DNA from: Paenibacillus sp. FSL R10-2734
Lineage (GTDB): Bacteria; Bacillota; Bacilli; Paenibacillales; Paenibacillaceae
Assembly (NCBI RefSeq): GCF_037963865.1
Contig: NZ_CP150170.1
Coordinates: 4,216,001 to 4,280,000, forward strand
Length of the DNA stretch: 64,000 nt
Direction of reading: 5' to 3'
A program made the translations under genes and the position numbers. This document shows, piece after piece, positions 9,391 through 17,378 of this stretch. The stretch's first letter is position 1. Each line of letters opens with the position of its first letter. The notes under the pieces were generated by a model, which saw nothing but the letters and a program-made list of their open reading frames with translations, was not told the origin of the DNA and searched no databases.

Positions 9391-9408
9391 TAGTCAACTT
9401 GATTGACT
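9391..9408. promoter_or_regulatory. MarR-type operator 1
   Basis: The dyad AGTCAACTTGATTGACT (within TAGTCAA...TTGACTA) lies 65-82 bases upstream of the DUF3238-like gene. The same core recurs 48 bases to the right. A pair of matching 17-base dyads between divergent MarR and azoreductase-type genes is the standard repressor layout. The outer bases also form an A5/T5 hairpin at 9385-9415. Confidence 0.55.
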
Positions 9409-9438
9409 ACTTTTTGCATAGTACAATGTATTTCGAAC

Positions 9439-9459
9439 AAAGTCAACTAAGTTGACTTT
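9439..9459. promoter_or_regulatory. MarR-type operator 2
   Basis: AAAGTCAAC-TAA-GTTGACTTT is a perfect dyad of nine-base arms around three bases. It ends about 20 bases before the marR start and just upstream of its AGGAGG ribosome site. Its core AGTCAACT...TTGACT repeats operator 1, which suggests autoregulation by the MarR protein. Confidence 0.6.
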
Positions 9460-9478
9460 ATTTTAGGAGGTTTTATGT

Positions 9479-9952
9479 ATGACTCAGGAAGTATTTAGTG
9501 AATTCGATCTGACATCACTTTTATCATTATCCTTTAGCACATCAATTAATGAACTACATGATAGATTGCGTGAATTGGGATTTGGAGATATTAGACCCGT
9601 ACATGGTTTTATGTTTAAATGTATTACTCCAGACGGAGCAACAGGTATAGAACTCGCCGAATTTTTAGGGATTACTAAGCAAGCTGTAAGTAAAATGGTG
9701 GATTATCTTGAGAAAAGTGGTTATGTAATGCGCAAAGATCATCCCACTGACAAGAGAGGAAAAATCATTGTTTTGAGTGAGCGAGGTTGGTTAGTAGTGA
9801 AAGCAAAAGAGAACATACTAACTGAGATGGAGCAACGTTGGATTGAAATCATTGGTTCTGAACGACTGCAACTGCTCAAAGATGATTTAACAAAACTTGT
9901 ATATGAAGCAAATGATGATAAATTACCAACGAAATTAAGACCTGTCTGGTAA
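9479..9952 (+). CDS. MarR family transcriptional regulator
   Basis: A 157-residue winged-helix regulator. The DNA-binding part is visible as GATGIELAEFLGITKQAVSKMVDYLEKSG at about 52-80, with the wing carrying KDHPTDKRGKI. Flanking helices should form the dimer interface. The ATG at 9479 has AGGAGG seven bases upstream. It is divergent from the DUF3238-like/azoreductase genes, and two near-identical palindromes occupy the gap, so it likely represses both itself and them. The inducer is unknown; quinone or electrophile sensing is inferred only from the azoreductase neighbour. A strong terminator follows. Confidence 0.88.
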   Translation: MTQEVFSEFDLTSLLSLSFSTSINELHDRLRELGFGDIRPVHGFMFKCITPDGATGIELAEFLGITKQAVSKMVDYLEKSGYVMRKDHPTDKRGKIIVLSERGWLVVKAKENILTEMEQRWIEIIGSERLQLLKDDLTKLVYEANDDKLPTKLRPVW

Positions 9953-9957
9953 TCAAA

Positions 9958-9998
9958 CAATAAATCCCCGATGACATGTTATCATCGGGGATTTATTG
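9958..9998. terminator. Bidirectional terminator between marR and nupC
   Basis: Perfect 17-base arms (CAATAAATCCCCGATGA and its complement) enclose a seven-base loop. The converging genes end on either side, so it can serve both strands. Confidence 0.85.
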
Positions 9999-10048
9999 TT
10001 AATATCCTATCCATTTTCCTCGAAACACCAAACAAGTAGCAAATACAA

Positions 10049-11272
10049 TTAACCGATAATCATACCTGCAATAGCGGCGCTTAAACAAGAGGCTAGTGCG
10101 CCTGCGATGATTGCTTTTACGCCTAAGCGGGCGATGTCAGGTCTGCGTTTAGGTGACAGTTTGCCAAGTCCTCCAAGTAAAATTCCTAGAGATGAAAAGT
10201 TAGCGAAACCACAAAGTGCGAAGCTAATAATCACCACTGATTTTTGAGACAAAGTATCGATAAGTGGTGCGAAATTACTGTATGCCACAAATTCATTAAT
10301 TATTAATTTTTGACCGATGAAGTTACCTGCAGTCAATGCTTCATCCCACGGCACGCCAATTATAAACGCTAAAGGAGCAAAAACATAGCTCAATATCAGC
10401 TCAATGGATAATTGGTCAAAACCAAACCAACCTCCAACAAAACCTAAAATTCCATTAATTAATGCAATTAAGGCGATAAAAGCAAGCAGCATAGCTCCAA
10501 CGTTCAGAGCAAGTTGAAGTCCAGTTGCTGCACCATTTGCAGCAGCATCGATCACGTTTGATGATTCGTCATCTCTTGCCATTTCAAAACCTTCAACCTC
10601 TTCTTGGCTTCCTTCTGTTTCAGGAATCATGATTTTAGACAATACTAACCCAGCTGGAGCAGACATTACACTTGCGGCAAGTAGATATTCTAAAGGAACC
10701 CCAAGCAATGAATAACCTACTAACACACTACCCGACACAGAAGCCAAACCACAGACCATCACGGAGAACAATTCAGAAATAGTCAATTTATCAATGAAAG
10801 GTTTAATAACGAGAGGAGCTTCTGTTAAACCCACGAAGATATTTGCAGTTGCGGAAAATGTTTCAGCTTTTTTAGTACCAAGTAATTTAGATAGTGCGCC
10901 TCCAACATATTTAATCACAAATTGCATAATACCTATGTAATATAAAACTGATATTAAAGCAGAAAAGAAAATAATAATTCCTAGAACATTAAATAAAAAA
11001 ACATGAGTAATGCCAGATTCAGGTGTGTAAATTCCACCAACTAAGAAGTTAATGCCTTCGTTAGCGTAACCGATCACTGCATTAACCCCATCCGTTACTT
11101 TTTGCAGAATAGATCTACCTAAAGGCCATTTTAAAACAATAAAAGCAAAGGCTATTTGAATAGCTAAAGCTACAGCAATTGTACGGAGATTAATTTTTCT
11201 TTTGTTGGTCGAAAAAAGGAACGTTATTCCTAGAATACATAATATCCCTATCAAACCCCATAAATAGCTCAT
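10049..11272 (-). CDS. nupC: NupC-type concentrative nucleoside transporter
   Basis: A 407-residue polytopic membrane protein of the CNT family, which imports nucleosides with protons or sodium. It shows the family pattern of an N-terminal hydrophobic segment, the ETFSATANIFVGLTEAPLVIKPF segment near 143-165 (the conserved nucleoside-site EAPLxxxP region), and GFANFSSLGILLGGLG near the C-terminus. The ATG at 11272 is preferred to an adjacent GTG because GAGG is seven bases upstream. It is monocistronic between a terminator and the aldo/keto reductase remnant. Confidence 0.9.
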   Translation of the reverse strand: MSYLWGLIGILCILGITFLFSTNKRKINLRTIAVALAIQIAFAFIVLKWPLGRSILQKVTDGVNAVIGYANEGINFLVGGIYTPESGITHVFLFNVLGIIIFFSALISVLYYIGIMQFVIKYVGGALSKLLGTKKAETFSATANIFVGLTEAPLVIKPFIDKLTISELFSVMVCGLASVSGSVLVGYSLLGVPLEYLLAASVMSAPAGLVLSKIMIPETEGSQEEVEGFEMARDDESSNVIDAAANGAATGLQLALNVGAMLLAFIALIALINGILGFVGGWFGFDQLSIELILSYVFAPLAFIIGVPWDEALTAGNFIGQKLIINEFVAYSNFAPLIDTLSQKSVVIISFALCGFANFSSLGILLGGLGKLSPKRRPDIARLGVKAIIAGALASCLSAAIAGMIIG

Positions 11273-11472
11273 CACTACACCTCATTTAATGATTGATTTC
11301 TCTATTTATGATAAGCTTTCCAATCATTATCATTTTGATGCAAAAATTTAAAACATGCTGCATCTCTTCCCTCCATTCGCAAGTGAATATAGTCAAAACA
11401 AAAATAGCCGGAATACTCCCAATTTAGGAATATACCGGCCGTTTATCGTGTTAATCACTCATTTATTATTCT

Positions 11473-11875
11473 TTACTGAGCTCCCACAATTGGATGCGGA
11501 ACATACAGTTCTTCTAGAAATGAAATTTCTTCAGGGTTTAGTTTTACGGATAGAGCATCTACGGAATCTTCGAGCTGAGCGATTTTCGTCGCCCCCACTA
11601 TAGGAGCAGCTACAGAAACTTTTTGTAATAGCCATGCATACATAGCAGAAGCACCAATATATCTGGCCTTTCCAGACTTCACCACATCATGCATAGCTTC
11701 CATCGTTTCTTCAATGGGCGTGTTATAATCCCAGCGATGAATGATGTAGAGATCTACATATTCGGTTCCAAGTCTCTTCAAGCTGTTATCTATTTCACTC
11801 ATAATCGCTTTTCGAGCACGACCGATAATCTCTTCACTAGACCCACTTGCATAGATATTCGTTGTATGAATGAAC
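11473..11875 (-). pseudogene. Aldo/keto reductase remnant with internal deletions
   Basis: The reading frame from about 11875 to 11473 keeps three pieces of a YajO/GS.1-type aldo/keto reductase: an N-terminal piece with NIYASGSSEEIIGRARK, a middle piece with LGTEYVDLYIIHRWDYNTPIEET, and the C-terminal end VPHPIVGAQ. In an intact enzyme of about 330 residues, stretches separate the RARK word from the AIMSEID word and SAMYAW from LLQK. Both stretches are missing here (junctions near 11812 and 11632), as is the extreme N-terminus with the catalytic-region start. The frame reads through both junctions. It lies head to head with a decayed TetR gene. Non-functional as an enzyme with good confidence. 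Confidence 0.75.
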
Positions 11876-12226
11876 TTCGTGAGAGATGTGAAGCAGCCTC
11901 TGATTTGGATTTTATAACGGGGTCCGTGATTTAAACGGATTACTTTGAGAGTAACTATGCCTTTTTCTCCATGATGTTAGCTAGTAAAAAGAGCCCCTTT
12001 CTTCCAGAGTCGATTTCTGGAATTTCTTATAGAAGAGTTCAAAGACGAAGTAGATATCACAAAGGGTAAAACCGAAGGTTTAAATAAAGATCTAGTCGTA
12101 CAATTTGTAGCTTCTTCGTACGTGGGTGTAGTTGAATGGTGATTCACGAACGAAAGACCGGTAACCTATCAGTATTAGCAGAACAGCTGGGAGCCTTGTT
12201 GGAACGAAATTGTTCAAATAACCCCT
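11875..12226 (+). pseudogene. TetR family regulator remnant (C-terminal part)
   Basis: Rightward translation in shifting frames gives a TetR ligand-domain-like series: EAASDLDF, then DYFESNYAFFSMMLASKKSPF (11938-12000), then, after a frameshift, RFLEFLIEEFKDEVDI, VVQFVASSYVGVVEW, an in-frame TGA, and after another shift SVLAEQLGALLERN. The order matches the C-terminal half of TetR proteins of the type often found beside reductases. The helix-turn-helix region is absent. At least one in-frame stop and two frameshifts make it a pseudogene. It abuts the aldo/keto reductase remnant at about 11875, where both 5' ends are lost. Confidence 0.6.
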
Positions 12227-12298
12227 CATCCTAATGGATGAAGGGTGACTTGAAAAATAGTATATAGTTTGCGAAATGTTAGCCTATTTTGATCTTCC

Positions 12299-12865
12299 TT
12301 AGAAACCATATTTAGCTTCTTCAGCCTCTCGAATTTTGGCATAAGTCTCAGAGAGTACATAGGTATCTTCCACTAAGCGGTCTATACGGAATAGCACATC
12401 ATCATTTACTATTTCTTTTCGATAAAAATCCTTCTCTTCTATAAATACATACGTTTGAACAATTTGCGCTTTCATATAGGCCAATATCGGTTTCAATTGC
12501 TGCTCAGCTACCAGATAGTGACGTGCAGAACCTGCCGTGACGAGCATACTTACAACCTTGTGTTGAAATGCTTTTTCAGGAGCTAAATCGAATATATTCT
12601 TTAGTGTTGCTGGGATGGAAGCTTGAAATATAGGCGTTCCGATTACAATAACATCTGCTTCCATGATCGTTTGAATTACGTACTTGGTGTCCCCTTCGTA
12701 TTCCAGATAATTGCGACCATCACTGAACTGAACATCATACTCCGCCAGATCTAGAAGTGTAACTTCTGGATCTTGGTATTTTTCATGAAACGAATTTACT
12801 GTGTAATTCATGGCAATTCTGGTTTTCGAGCCTATCATTGAGCCTGATAACGCTACGATTTTCAT
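12299..12865 (-). CDS. NAD(P)H-dependent FMN reductase
   Basis: A 188-residue flavodoxin-fold flavin reductase of the SsuE/NADPH-dependent FMN reductase group. It starts ALSGSMIGSKTRIAMNYT (phosphate-binding loop) and has IVIGTPIFQASIPATLKNIFD near the middle, the hallmark GTPxYxxSxPGxLKxxxD-type segment. It follows a luciferase-like monooxygenase gene by 18 bases on the same strand. The pair makes a classical two-component flavin monooxygenase, with this enzyme supplying FMNH2. The substrate may be an organosulfur compound, but that is only inference from related systems. Confidence 0.87.
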   Translation of the reverse strand: MKIVALSGSMIGSKTRIAMNYTVNSFHEKYQDPEVTLLDLAEYDVQFSDGRNYLEYEGDTKYVIQTIMEADVIVIGTPIFQASIPATLKNIFDLAPEKAFQHKVVSMLVTAGSARHYLVAEQQLKPILAYMKAQIVQTYVFIEEKDFYRKEIVNDDVLFRIDRLVEDTYVLSETYAKIREAEEAKYGF

Positions 12866-12883
12866 ATTTCTGACCTCCTGGAG

Positions 12884-13942
12884 TTATTTTTTTGCCGTAT
12901 ATTTTTTAATAGCTGGTAGAATTTCAGAACCGATTAAATCTATATTTTTCATTAAATTTTCAAAAGGTACACCACCAAAATCCATTTGCGCGATATATCG
13001 TTGATGGCCGAAGAGTTCATGTTGATATAGAATTTTTTCAATGATTTCCTGTGGGCTGCCAATATTCATAACATCGCGCGGATCGGCTCCTTGAGCAAAC
13101 GCCTGTTTAGGAAAACCACGTCCATTGGTTAATTTCATTCCTTCGTTTATATATGGATAATAGGTTCTTTGTGCCTTCTGTGTCGTTTCATCCGCGTAAA
13201 AGAATCCAGCAGTCGCTACAGGCAGCTTCGATGGATCGAATCCGTTCTGACTTGCAGCTTCTCGATAAGCATCAATGGATCTTTTAAACAAGACTGCGGG
13301 ACCCCCTAAATGGGCCAAAAACATAGGTACACCTGCAACGCCTGCTTTGATCGCACTGGCGGAAGTCCCCCCTACAGCTCTCCATATCGGTAAGTTTCCC
13401 TCTTCAGGGCGGGGGAGAATTCTTGCATTTTTGAGAGGGTTACGAAATTCTCCCTTCCAATTCATAACTTCGTTTTCATTTATTTTTAATAACAAGTCGA
13501 ATTTTTCTTCAAATAATTCCTCATAATCGTTAAGATCATAACCCAACAATTCATATAGTCCTACTCTGGAGGCACGCCCAGCTATAATTTCAGCTCGACC
13601 ATTTGAGATCAAATCAATTGTAGCGAAATCTTCGTACACCCTAACCGGATCAGAGGTACTTATAATCGTAGATGAGCTACCTAATTTCATTTTCTTAGTA
13701 GCCTGTGCTATAGCTGACAGCACAACGGTATGCGCCTGAGTAGCAAAATACTCTTGATGACTCTCTCCTACACTAAAAAAATCAATTCCTGCTTGCTCCG
13801 CTAATTGAGCCAAGTCAATAATTTCACGTATGCGTTGTTTGGCAGATATTCTGCTCCCAGTTTCAGGGTTCGCAAGATGATCACCTAATGTATAAAGTCC
13901 AAATTCTAAGCCGTTGTCTGCATTGATCCGATATTGTTCCAT
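12884..13942 (-). CDS. LLM class flavin-dependent monooxygenase
   Basis: A 352-residue bacterial luciferase-like TIM-barrel enzyme. Recognisable segments are FFSVGESHQEYFATQAH near 56-72, GSSSTIISTSDPVRVYEDFATIDLISNGRAEIIAGRAS near 93-130 and LPIWRAVGGTSASAIKAG near 186-203. Such enzymes use reduced FMN and oxygen, and the FMN reductase gene follows immediately. Start at 13942 has AGAGG upstream. A 17-base dyad lies about 75 bases before the start and may be an operator. The substrate is unknown. Confidence 0.88.
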   Translation of the reverse strand: MEQYRINADNGLEFGLYTLGDHLANPETGSRISAKQRIREIIDLAQLAEQAGIDFFSVGESHQEYFATQAHTVVLSAIAQATKKMKLGSSSTIISTSDPVRVYEDFATIDLISNGRAEIIAGRASRVGLYELLGYDLNDYEELFEEKFDLLLKINENEVMNWKGEFRNPLKNARILPRPEEGNLPIWRAVGGTSASAIKAGVAGVPMFLAHLGGPAVLFKRSIDAYREAASQNGFDPSKLPVATAGFFYADETTQKAQRTYYPYINEGMKLTNGRGFPKQAFAQGADPRDVMNIGSPQEIIEKILYQHELFGHQRYIAQMDFGGVPFENLMKNIDLIGSEILPAIKKYTAKK

Positions 13943-14012
13943 AATTATCCTCTTTTCTTTAAGAAGTTAGAATTCATTTATGATTTGCCCATTAAATATA
14001 TTTTCGTAAGTG

Positions 14013-14029
14013 ACTATATTAAGTATAGT
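14013..14029. promoter_or_regulatory. Palindrome upstream of the luciferase-like gene
   Basis: ACTATA-TTAAG-TATAGT is a perfect six-base-arm dyad with five central bases, placed where a repressor site for the flavin monooxygenase operon would be expected. No cognate regulator is adjacent. Confidence 0.3.
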
Positions 14030-14214
14030 TAAATGCTTACATAATGTCAAACTAATGATCTTGTTAAGAAAAAACTATTCGAACTCAGCCTCTGTGCTAA
14101 GAATCCCTTTTTGTAGAATCGCTCTTTGAAAGCCATATAATAATCTCCATATGGTATATTTAGGATATTAATTTCATTATTAAAGTGATGAACAAATAAA
14201 GGAGAGTTATAGTT

Positions 14215-15261
14215 ATGCAGAACCGCCGCTTTATGAACGTATTGCTTATTCTTTTCTTGTTAGCTTCCTATTCGACTCCGATCTTCGCATCGGCTACTGT
14301 TTTACCGAATCTATCCGATTCTATCGAGCGTTCTATGATCCAACCATCCGTCACAATTAATGGCAAGAACTATTCCTTTCAAGGTATGCTGCCTACTCTG
14401 ATAGACGGAAAAACGTTCGTTTCAACCCAGCTTTTTGAGCATCCCGACATTCAAGCTGATATTACGAAGTTTATAGATAACGAATATCCACACGTTTTTT
14501 TTTCACATTTTAATGGAGTGCTTTCTATTTATCCGGATAAAAGTGATTATATGTTAATCGATGACAACGTAGATAGCGAGGATCCTTACGTTTGGATCGA
14601 TTGGAAGAGCCCTTCACCCTATCTCTCCGGCAATGATATCATGGTTCCATTGCGCGCTATTGCCGAACGAATTGGGATCTCCGTTGGTTGGGATGTAGCA
14701 ACTAGAACAGCAATCATTACTACGGATGATGACTTTCGTGATGAACTCGAATCTCCTGAGGAGTGGGAAGACTGGCTAGGAATGAAACCTATCGAGATGG
14801 ATGACACTTCAGGAGAGGAAATAACAGAGGAGGAGTTAAATGAATTTCTTAAATCGAACGGACTTCCTGTTCTGGACTCTCGGATTATTGATAAATATAC
14901 AGCTGTACTCTTACATATCGAAGAAGAAGATGGCGTAGAATCGCTCACGTTGGAATACGTCGATCGTTTGAAAAACGGAAGTTTGGGCTGGAGTATGGGA
15001 TTTGGCATGGGGGATAATGGAGACGACGTCCAAGTGAAGCGGAGCGGACAACTCGTTAGTGTCGGTATGTTCGATCAAGGTCTTAAGAAGCAATTCAGTC
15101 ATTTCGAGGTAAGTTACAAAGTTCATGATAAGAGAGTAACTCACACTTATGATATGGCGGGTAAACAAGGAATGTTTTTTGACATTCCTGAGGAAGTGAA
15201 AGGCGGGGAGATAATATTCTTTGGGAAAAACGGTTACACATTCGAAACGTACTTCTGGTGA
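14215..15261 (+). CDS. Secreted protein with copper-amine-oxidase-like stalk domain
   Basis: A 348-residue exported protein. Residues 1-26 form a signal peptide (NRRF, then a hydrophobic core, then a probable cut after IFASA). Residues about 45-170 resemble the copper amine oxidase N-terminal stalk domain common in Paenibacillus, shown by the pair DGKTFVSTQLF and MVPLRAIAERIGISVGWDVATRTAIIT. No catalytic copper-oxidase domain follows; the rest is acidic and unassigned. AAAGGAG precedes the ATG at 14215. It stands alone and ends at a very strong terminator. A cell-surface role is inferred. Confidence 0.8.
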   Translation: MQNRRFMNVLLILFLLASYSTPIFASATVLPNLSDSIERSMIQPSVTINGKNYSFQGMLPTLIDGKTFVSTQLFEHPDIQADITKFIDNEYPHVFFSHFNGVLSIYPDKSDYMLIDDNVDSEDPYVWIDWKSPSPYLSGNDIMVPLRAIAERIGISVGWDVATRTAIITTDDDFRDELESPEEWEDWLGMKPIEMDDTSGEEITEEELNEFLKSNGLPVLDSRIIDKYTAVLLHIEEEDGVESLTLEYVDRLKNGSLGWSMGFGMGDNGDDVQVKRSGQLVSVGMFDQGLKKQFSHFEVSYKVHDKRVTHTYDMAGKQGMFFDIPEEVKGGEIIFFGKNGYTFETYFW

Positions 15262-15271
15262 GTTGACGAGC

Positions 15272-15322
15272 GTAAACAAACGTAAAAGGTATCCCACTGG
15301 GGTACCTTTTACGTTTGTTTAC
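15272..15322. terminator. Strong bidirectional terminator with perfect 20-base arms
   Basis: Positions 15272-15291 and 15303-15322 are exact reverse complements (starting GTAAACAAACG), around a short CCC/GGG-containing loop. It separates the stalk-domain gene from the leftward sulfur cluster, whose last remnant gene ends inside it. Confidence 0.85.
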
Positions 15323-15459
15323 CACTTGCCGATCCACTATGTTGCATTGCAAGCCTAACCAGTATCCGCTCACCAAGAACCAACATCGCTTCATCAATAT
15401 TAAACTGTGGATGATGGAAGGCATGCACGATTCCCTTTTTCTTTTTGCCGCAACTGTTA
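15309..15459 (-). pseudogene. C-terminal remnant of an M20 amidohydrolase
   Basis: Read leftward, this stretch encodes SCGKKKKGIVHAFHHPQFNIDEAML followed by LGERILVRLAMQHSG and a stop at 15309. The GIVH-HHP-F-IDE-AL-G pattern is the typical C-terminal end of M20 metallo-amidohydrolases. The intact M20 gene of this cluster (18521-19702) has a comparable ending, WHHPAFDLDERALPVAASFL. No upstream part of a second M20 gene exists here because the flavin monooxygenase stop overlaps its beginning at 15457. It appears to be what is left after a deletion. Confidence 0.6.
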
Positions 15460-16794
15460 AATTTGCCCTGCCGGTTGAGAAGCCTTGGAATAACGGTTTT
15501 CCGGCAACGGAATGCCGAGGTTTCCACGCAGCGTGTCACTTTCGTATTCAGTGCGGAACAAACCCCGCTCCTGCAAAATCGGCACCACTCGATCGACGAA
15601 TTCTTCCAGTCCATTAGGGACAGCAGCAGCGATCATAAATCCATCTGCCCCACCACTCTCAAACCAGGTTTGAATCTGATCAGCTACTTGCTCCGGCGTT
15701 CCAATGAAGCTGCTGCGCGGGGTAGCAGATTGCAAGGCGACCTGTCGTAGTGTTAACCCTCTCTCCTTCGCATCCTTTTTGATTTTATCCGTGCCGCTCT
15801 GAAAGCTATTGCGCCCCAACTCGCCAAGCTCAGGGAACGGCTCATCCAGCGGATATTGCGAGAAATCATGATGCTCGAAGAATCTGCCTAAGTAGTTCAG
15901 TGCATTCTCAATCGTTACAAGTCCGGCAACCTCCTGGTATTTGCGCTCTGCTTCCTCTGGCGTATCGCCGATGATTGGAGCAATTCCAGGAAAGATCAGC
16001 ACCTCATCCGGATTCCGATCAAACGAAGCTACCCGTGTCTTAACATCGCTGTAGAATGCCTGGGCATCTTCAAGTGTTTCGTGTCCAGTGAAGATAGCAT
16101 CCGCTTCCTTCGAAGCGTAATTCTTACCGACTTCCGAGGAGCCTGCTTGAAACACGACGGGTTGCCCTTGCTTCGAACGAGCAATATTCAGCGGTCCCTT
16201 CACGGAGAAGAACTCTCCTTGATGGTCCAGAGTATGCATTTTTTGCGGATCAAAGAATACACCTGATTCCTTGTCTCGGACAAACGCATCATCCTCCCAA
16301 GAATCCCATAATCCGCGCGTCACCTGCAAATATTCGGTGGCAATGCGGTAGCGCTTGCCGTGGTCAGGATGCTCTTTTTTGCTGTAATTTGAGGCAGAGC
16401 CTTCCAGCGGTGAAGTCACTACATTCCAGCCGGCACGGCCGCCGCTGATTACATCCAGTGAGCCGAATTGACGCGCTACAGTAAACGGTTCACTGTAGGA
16501 GGTGGATAAGGTACCAACCAACCCGATATTAGTGCTGACGGCAGCGAGTGCGCTAAGGATGGTCAGCGGCTCAAACCGGTTAAGGAAATGAGGAATGGAC
16601 TTTTCATTAATGTACAGACCGTCTGCGATGAAGATCAAATCCAGCTTACCTTCCTCAGCCTTCTGTACCCACCCTTTGTATAATTCAAAGTTTACACTGG
16701 CATCCGGTTTGGCATCTGGATGGCGCCACATGGACGTGCTGCCTCCTACGCCATGAAGTAGTGCACCCAGCTTCAGTTGTCTTAGTTTGGTCAT
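15457..16794 (-). CDS. NtaA/DszA-type flavin-dependent monooxygenase (CmoJ-like)
   Basis: A 445-residue luciferase-family monooxygenase of the nitrilotriacetate/dibenzothiophene-sulfone group. It has LKLGALLHGVGGSTSMWRHP at the start, GRAGWNVVTSPLEGSASNY at about 130 and QPVVFQAGSSEVGKNYASKEADAIF at about 230, all hallmarks of that group. The ATG at 16794 is chosen because AGGAGG is seven bases upstream. By position and family it corresponds to B. subtilis YtnJ/CmoJ, which cleaves the C-S bond of N-acetyl-S-alkylcysteines using FMNH2. It follows the DinB gene closely. Substrate assignment is by context. Confidence 0.88.
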   Translation of the reverse strand: MTKLRQLKLGALLHGVGGSTSMWRHPDAKPDASVNFELYKGWVQKAEEGKLDLIFIADGLYINEKSIPHFLNRFEPLTILSALAAVSTNIGLVGTLSTSYSEPFTVARQFGSLDVISGGRAGWNVVTSPLEGSASNYSKKEHPDHGKRYRIATEYLQVTRGLWDSWEDDAFVRDKESGVFFDPQKMHTLDHQGEFFSVKGPLNIARSKQGQPVVFQAGSSEVGKNYASKEADAIFTGHETLEDAQAFYSDVKTRVASFDRNPDEVLIFPGIAPIIGDTPEEAERKYQEVAGLVTIENALNYLGRFFEHHDFSQYPLDEPFPELGELGRNSFQSGTDKIKKDAKERGLTLRQVALQSATPRSSFIGTPEQVADQIQTWFESGGADGFMIAAAVPNGLEEFVDRVVPILQERGLFRTEYESDTLRGNLGIPLPENRYSKASQPAGQI

Positions 16795-16869
16795 GTTCAT
16801 TCCTCCTAAAAGTTTTGTGAGCATACGCTTCCTAGATTTCACTTCATACAAAACTGACTTCGGAAGCAA

Positions 16870-17349
16870 TCATTGCACAAAGGATGCACTAGCCGCGCCC
16901 CGCTTGATTCGCTCGATCTGGCCAAGATGCCTCTCCACATGTGCAGTGAAGCTGCGAACGATATCGGCAATTTTCACGATCTCTCCTTTGAAATTAACCC
17001 CGCTTTTCTCCCAATCCTCTGCGCTGAGCCGTTCAAACAATAGGCTGTTATAATAAAGCAGGCTGCGGAACAGCTCCAGACTGTCGGAAGCATTCCCGCT
17101 GTTGGCGTACTGGCCGCTCACCCAAGCGTCCTGATTGAAGACTGGAAGCTGCGCAGTCGTAGCGGCGAGAATATCACGAATGCGGAACGAAACTACGATA
17201 CTGTGATCAGCTAGATGTGCCAATACCTCAGTAACACTCCAACTGGCGGGTTCCGCCTTCCATTTCAGCTGCTCCTCTGTTAACCCGGCGGTCGCTTTCA
17301 CTAATTGATGGTACGTCCTTAGATAATCACTGATCTGAACTCTGCTCAT
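16870..17349 (-). CDS. DinB superfamily protein (possible thiol S-transferase)
   Basis: A 159-residue four-helix-bundle protein. The metal-binding histidines are visible in SVTEVLAHLADHSIVV (about residue 46) and in RSFTAHVERHLGQIERI near the C-terminus. GGAGGGG lies just before the ATG. DinB/YfiT proteins include bacillithiol and mycothiol S-transferases. Inside a cluster for S-modified cysteine salvage, a thiol conjugation or de-conjugation role is plausible but not shown. It lies 30 bases after the FAD oxidase gene. I do not recall a DinB gene in the B. subtilis ytm/ytn operon, so it may be an extension of the pathway. Confidence 0.82.
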   Translation of the reverse strand: MSRVQISDYLRTYHQLVKATAGLTEEQLKWKAEPASWSVTEVLAHLADHSIVVSFRIRDILAATTAQLPVFNQDAWVSGQYANSGNASDSLELFRSLLYYNSLLFERLSAEDWEKSGVNFKGEIVKIADIVRSFTAHVERHLGQIERIKRGAASASFVQ

Positions 17350-17378
17350 TTAATCCCCTCCAATATAAGAACTGCTTG

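Noticed and set aside
11300..11345. Possible Fur box (TGATAATGATT) upstream of nupC
   Set aside because: Only one half of the 7-1-7 dyad is present, and nucleoside uptake is not an iron-controlled function.
15095..15424. Leftward open frame across the stalk-gene end and terminator
   Set aside because: It runs through the perfect terminator hairpin and lies antisense to the stalk protein gene; only the neighbouring frame gives the M20 tail.
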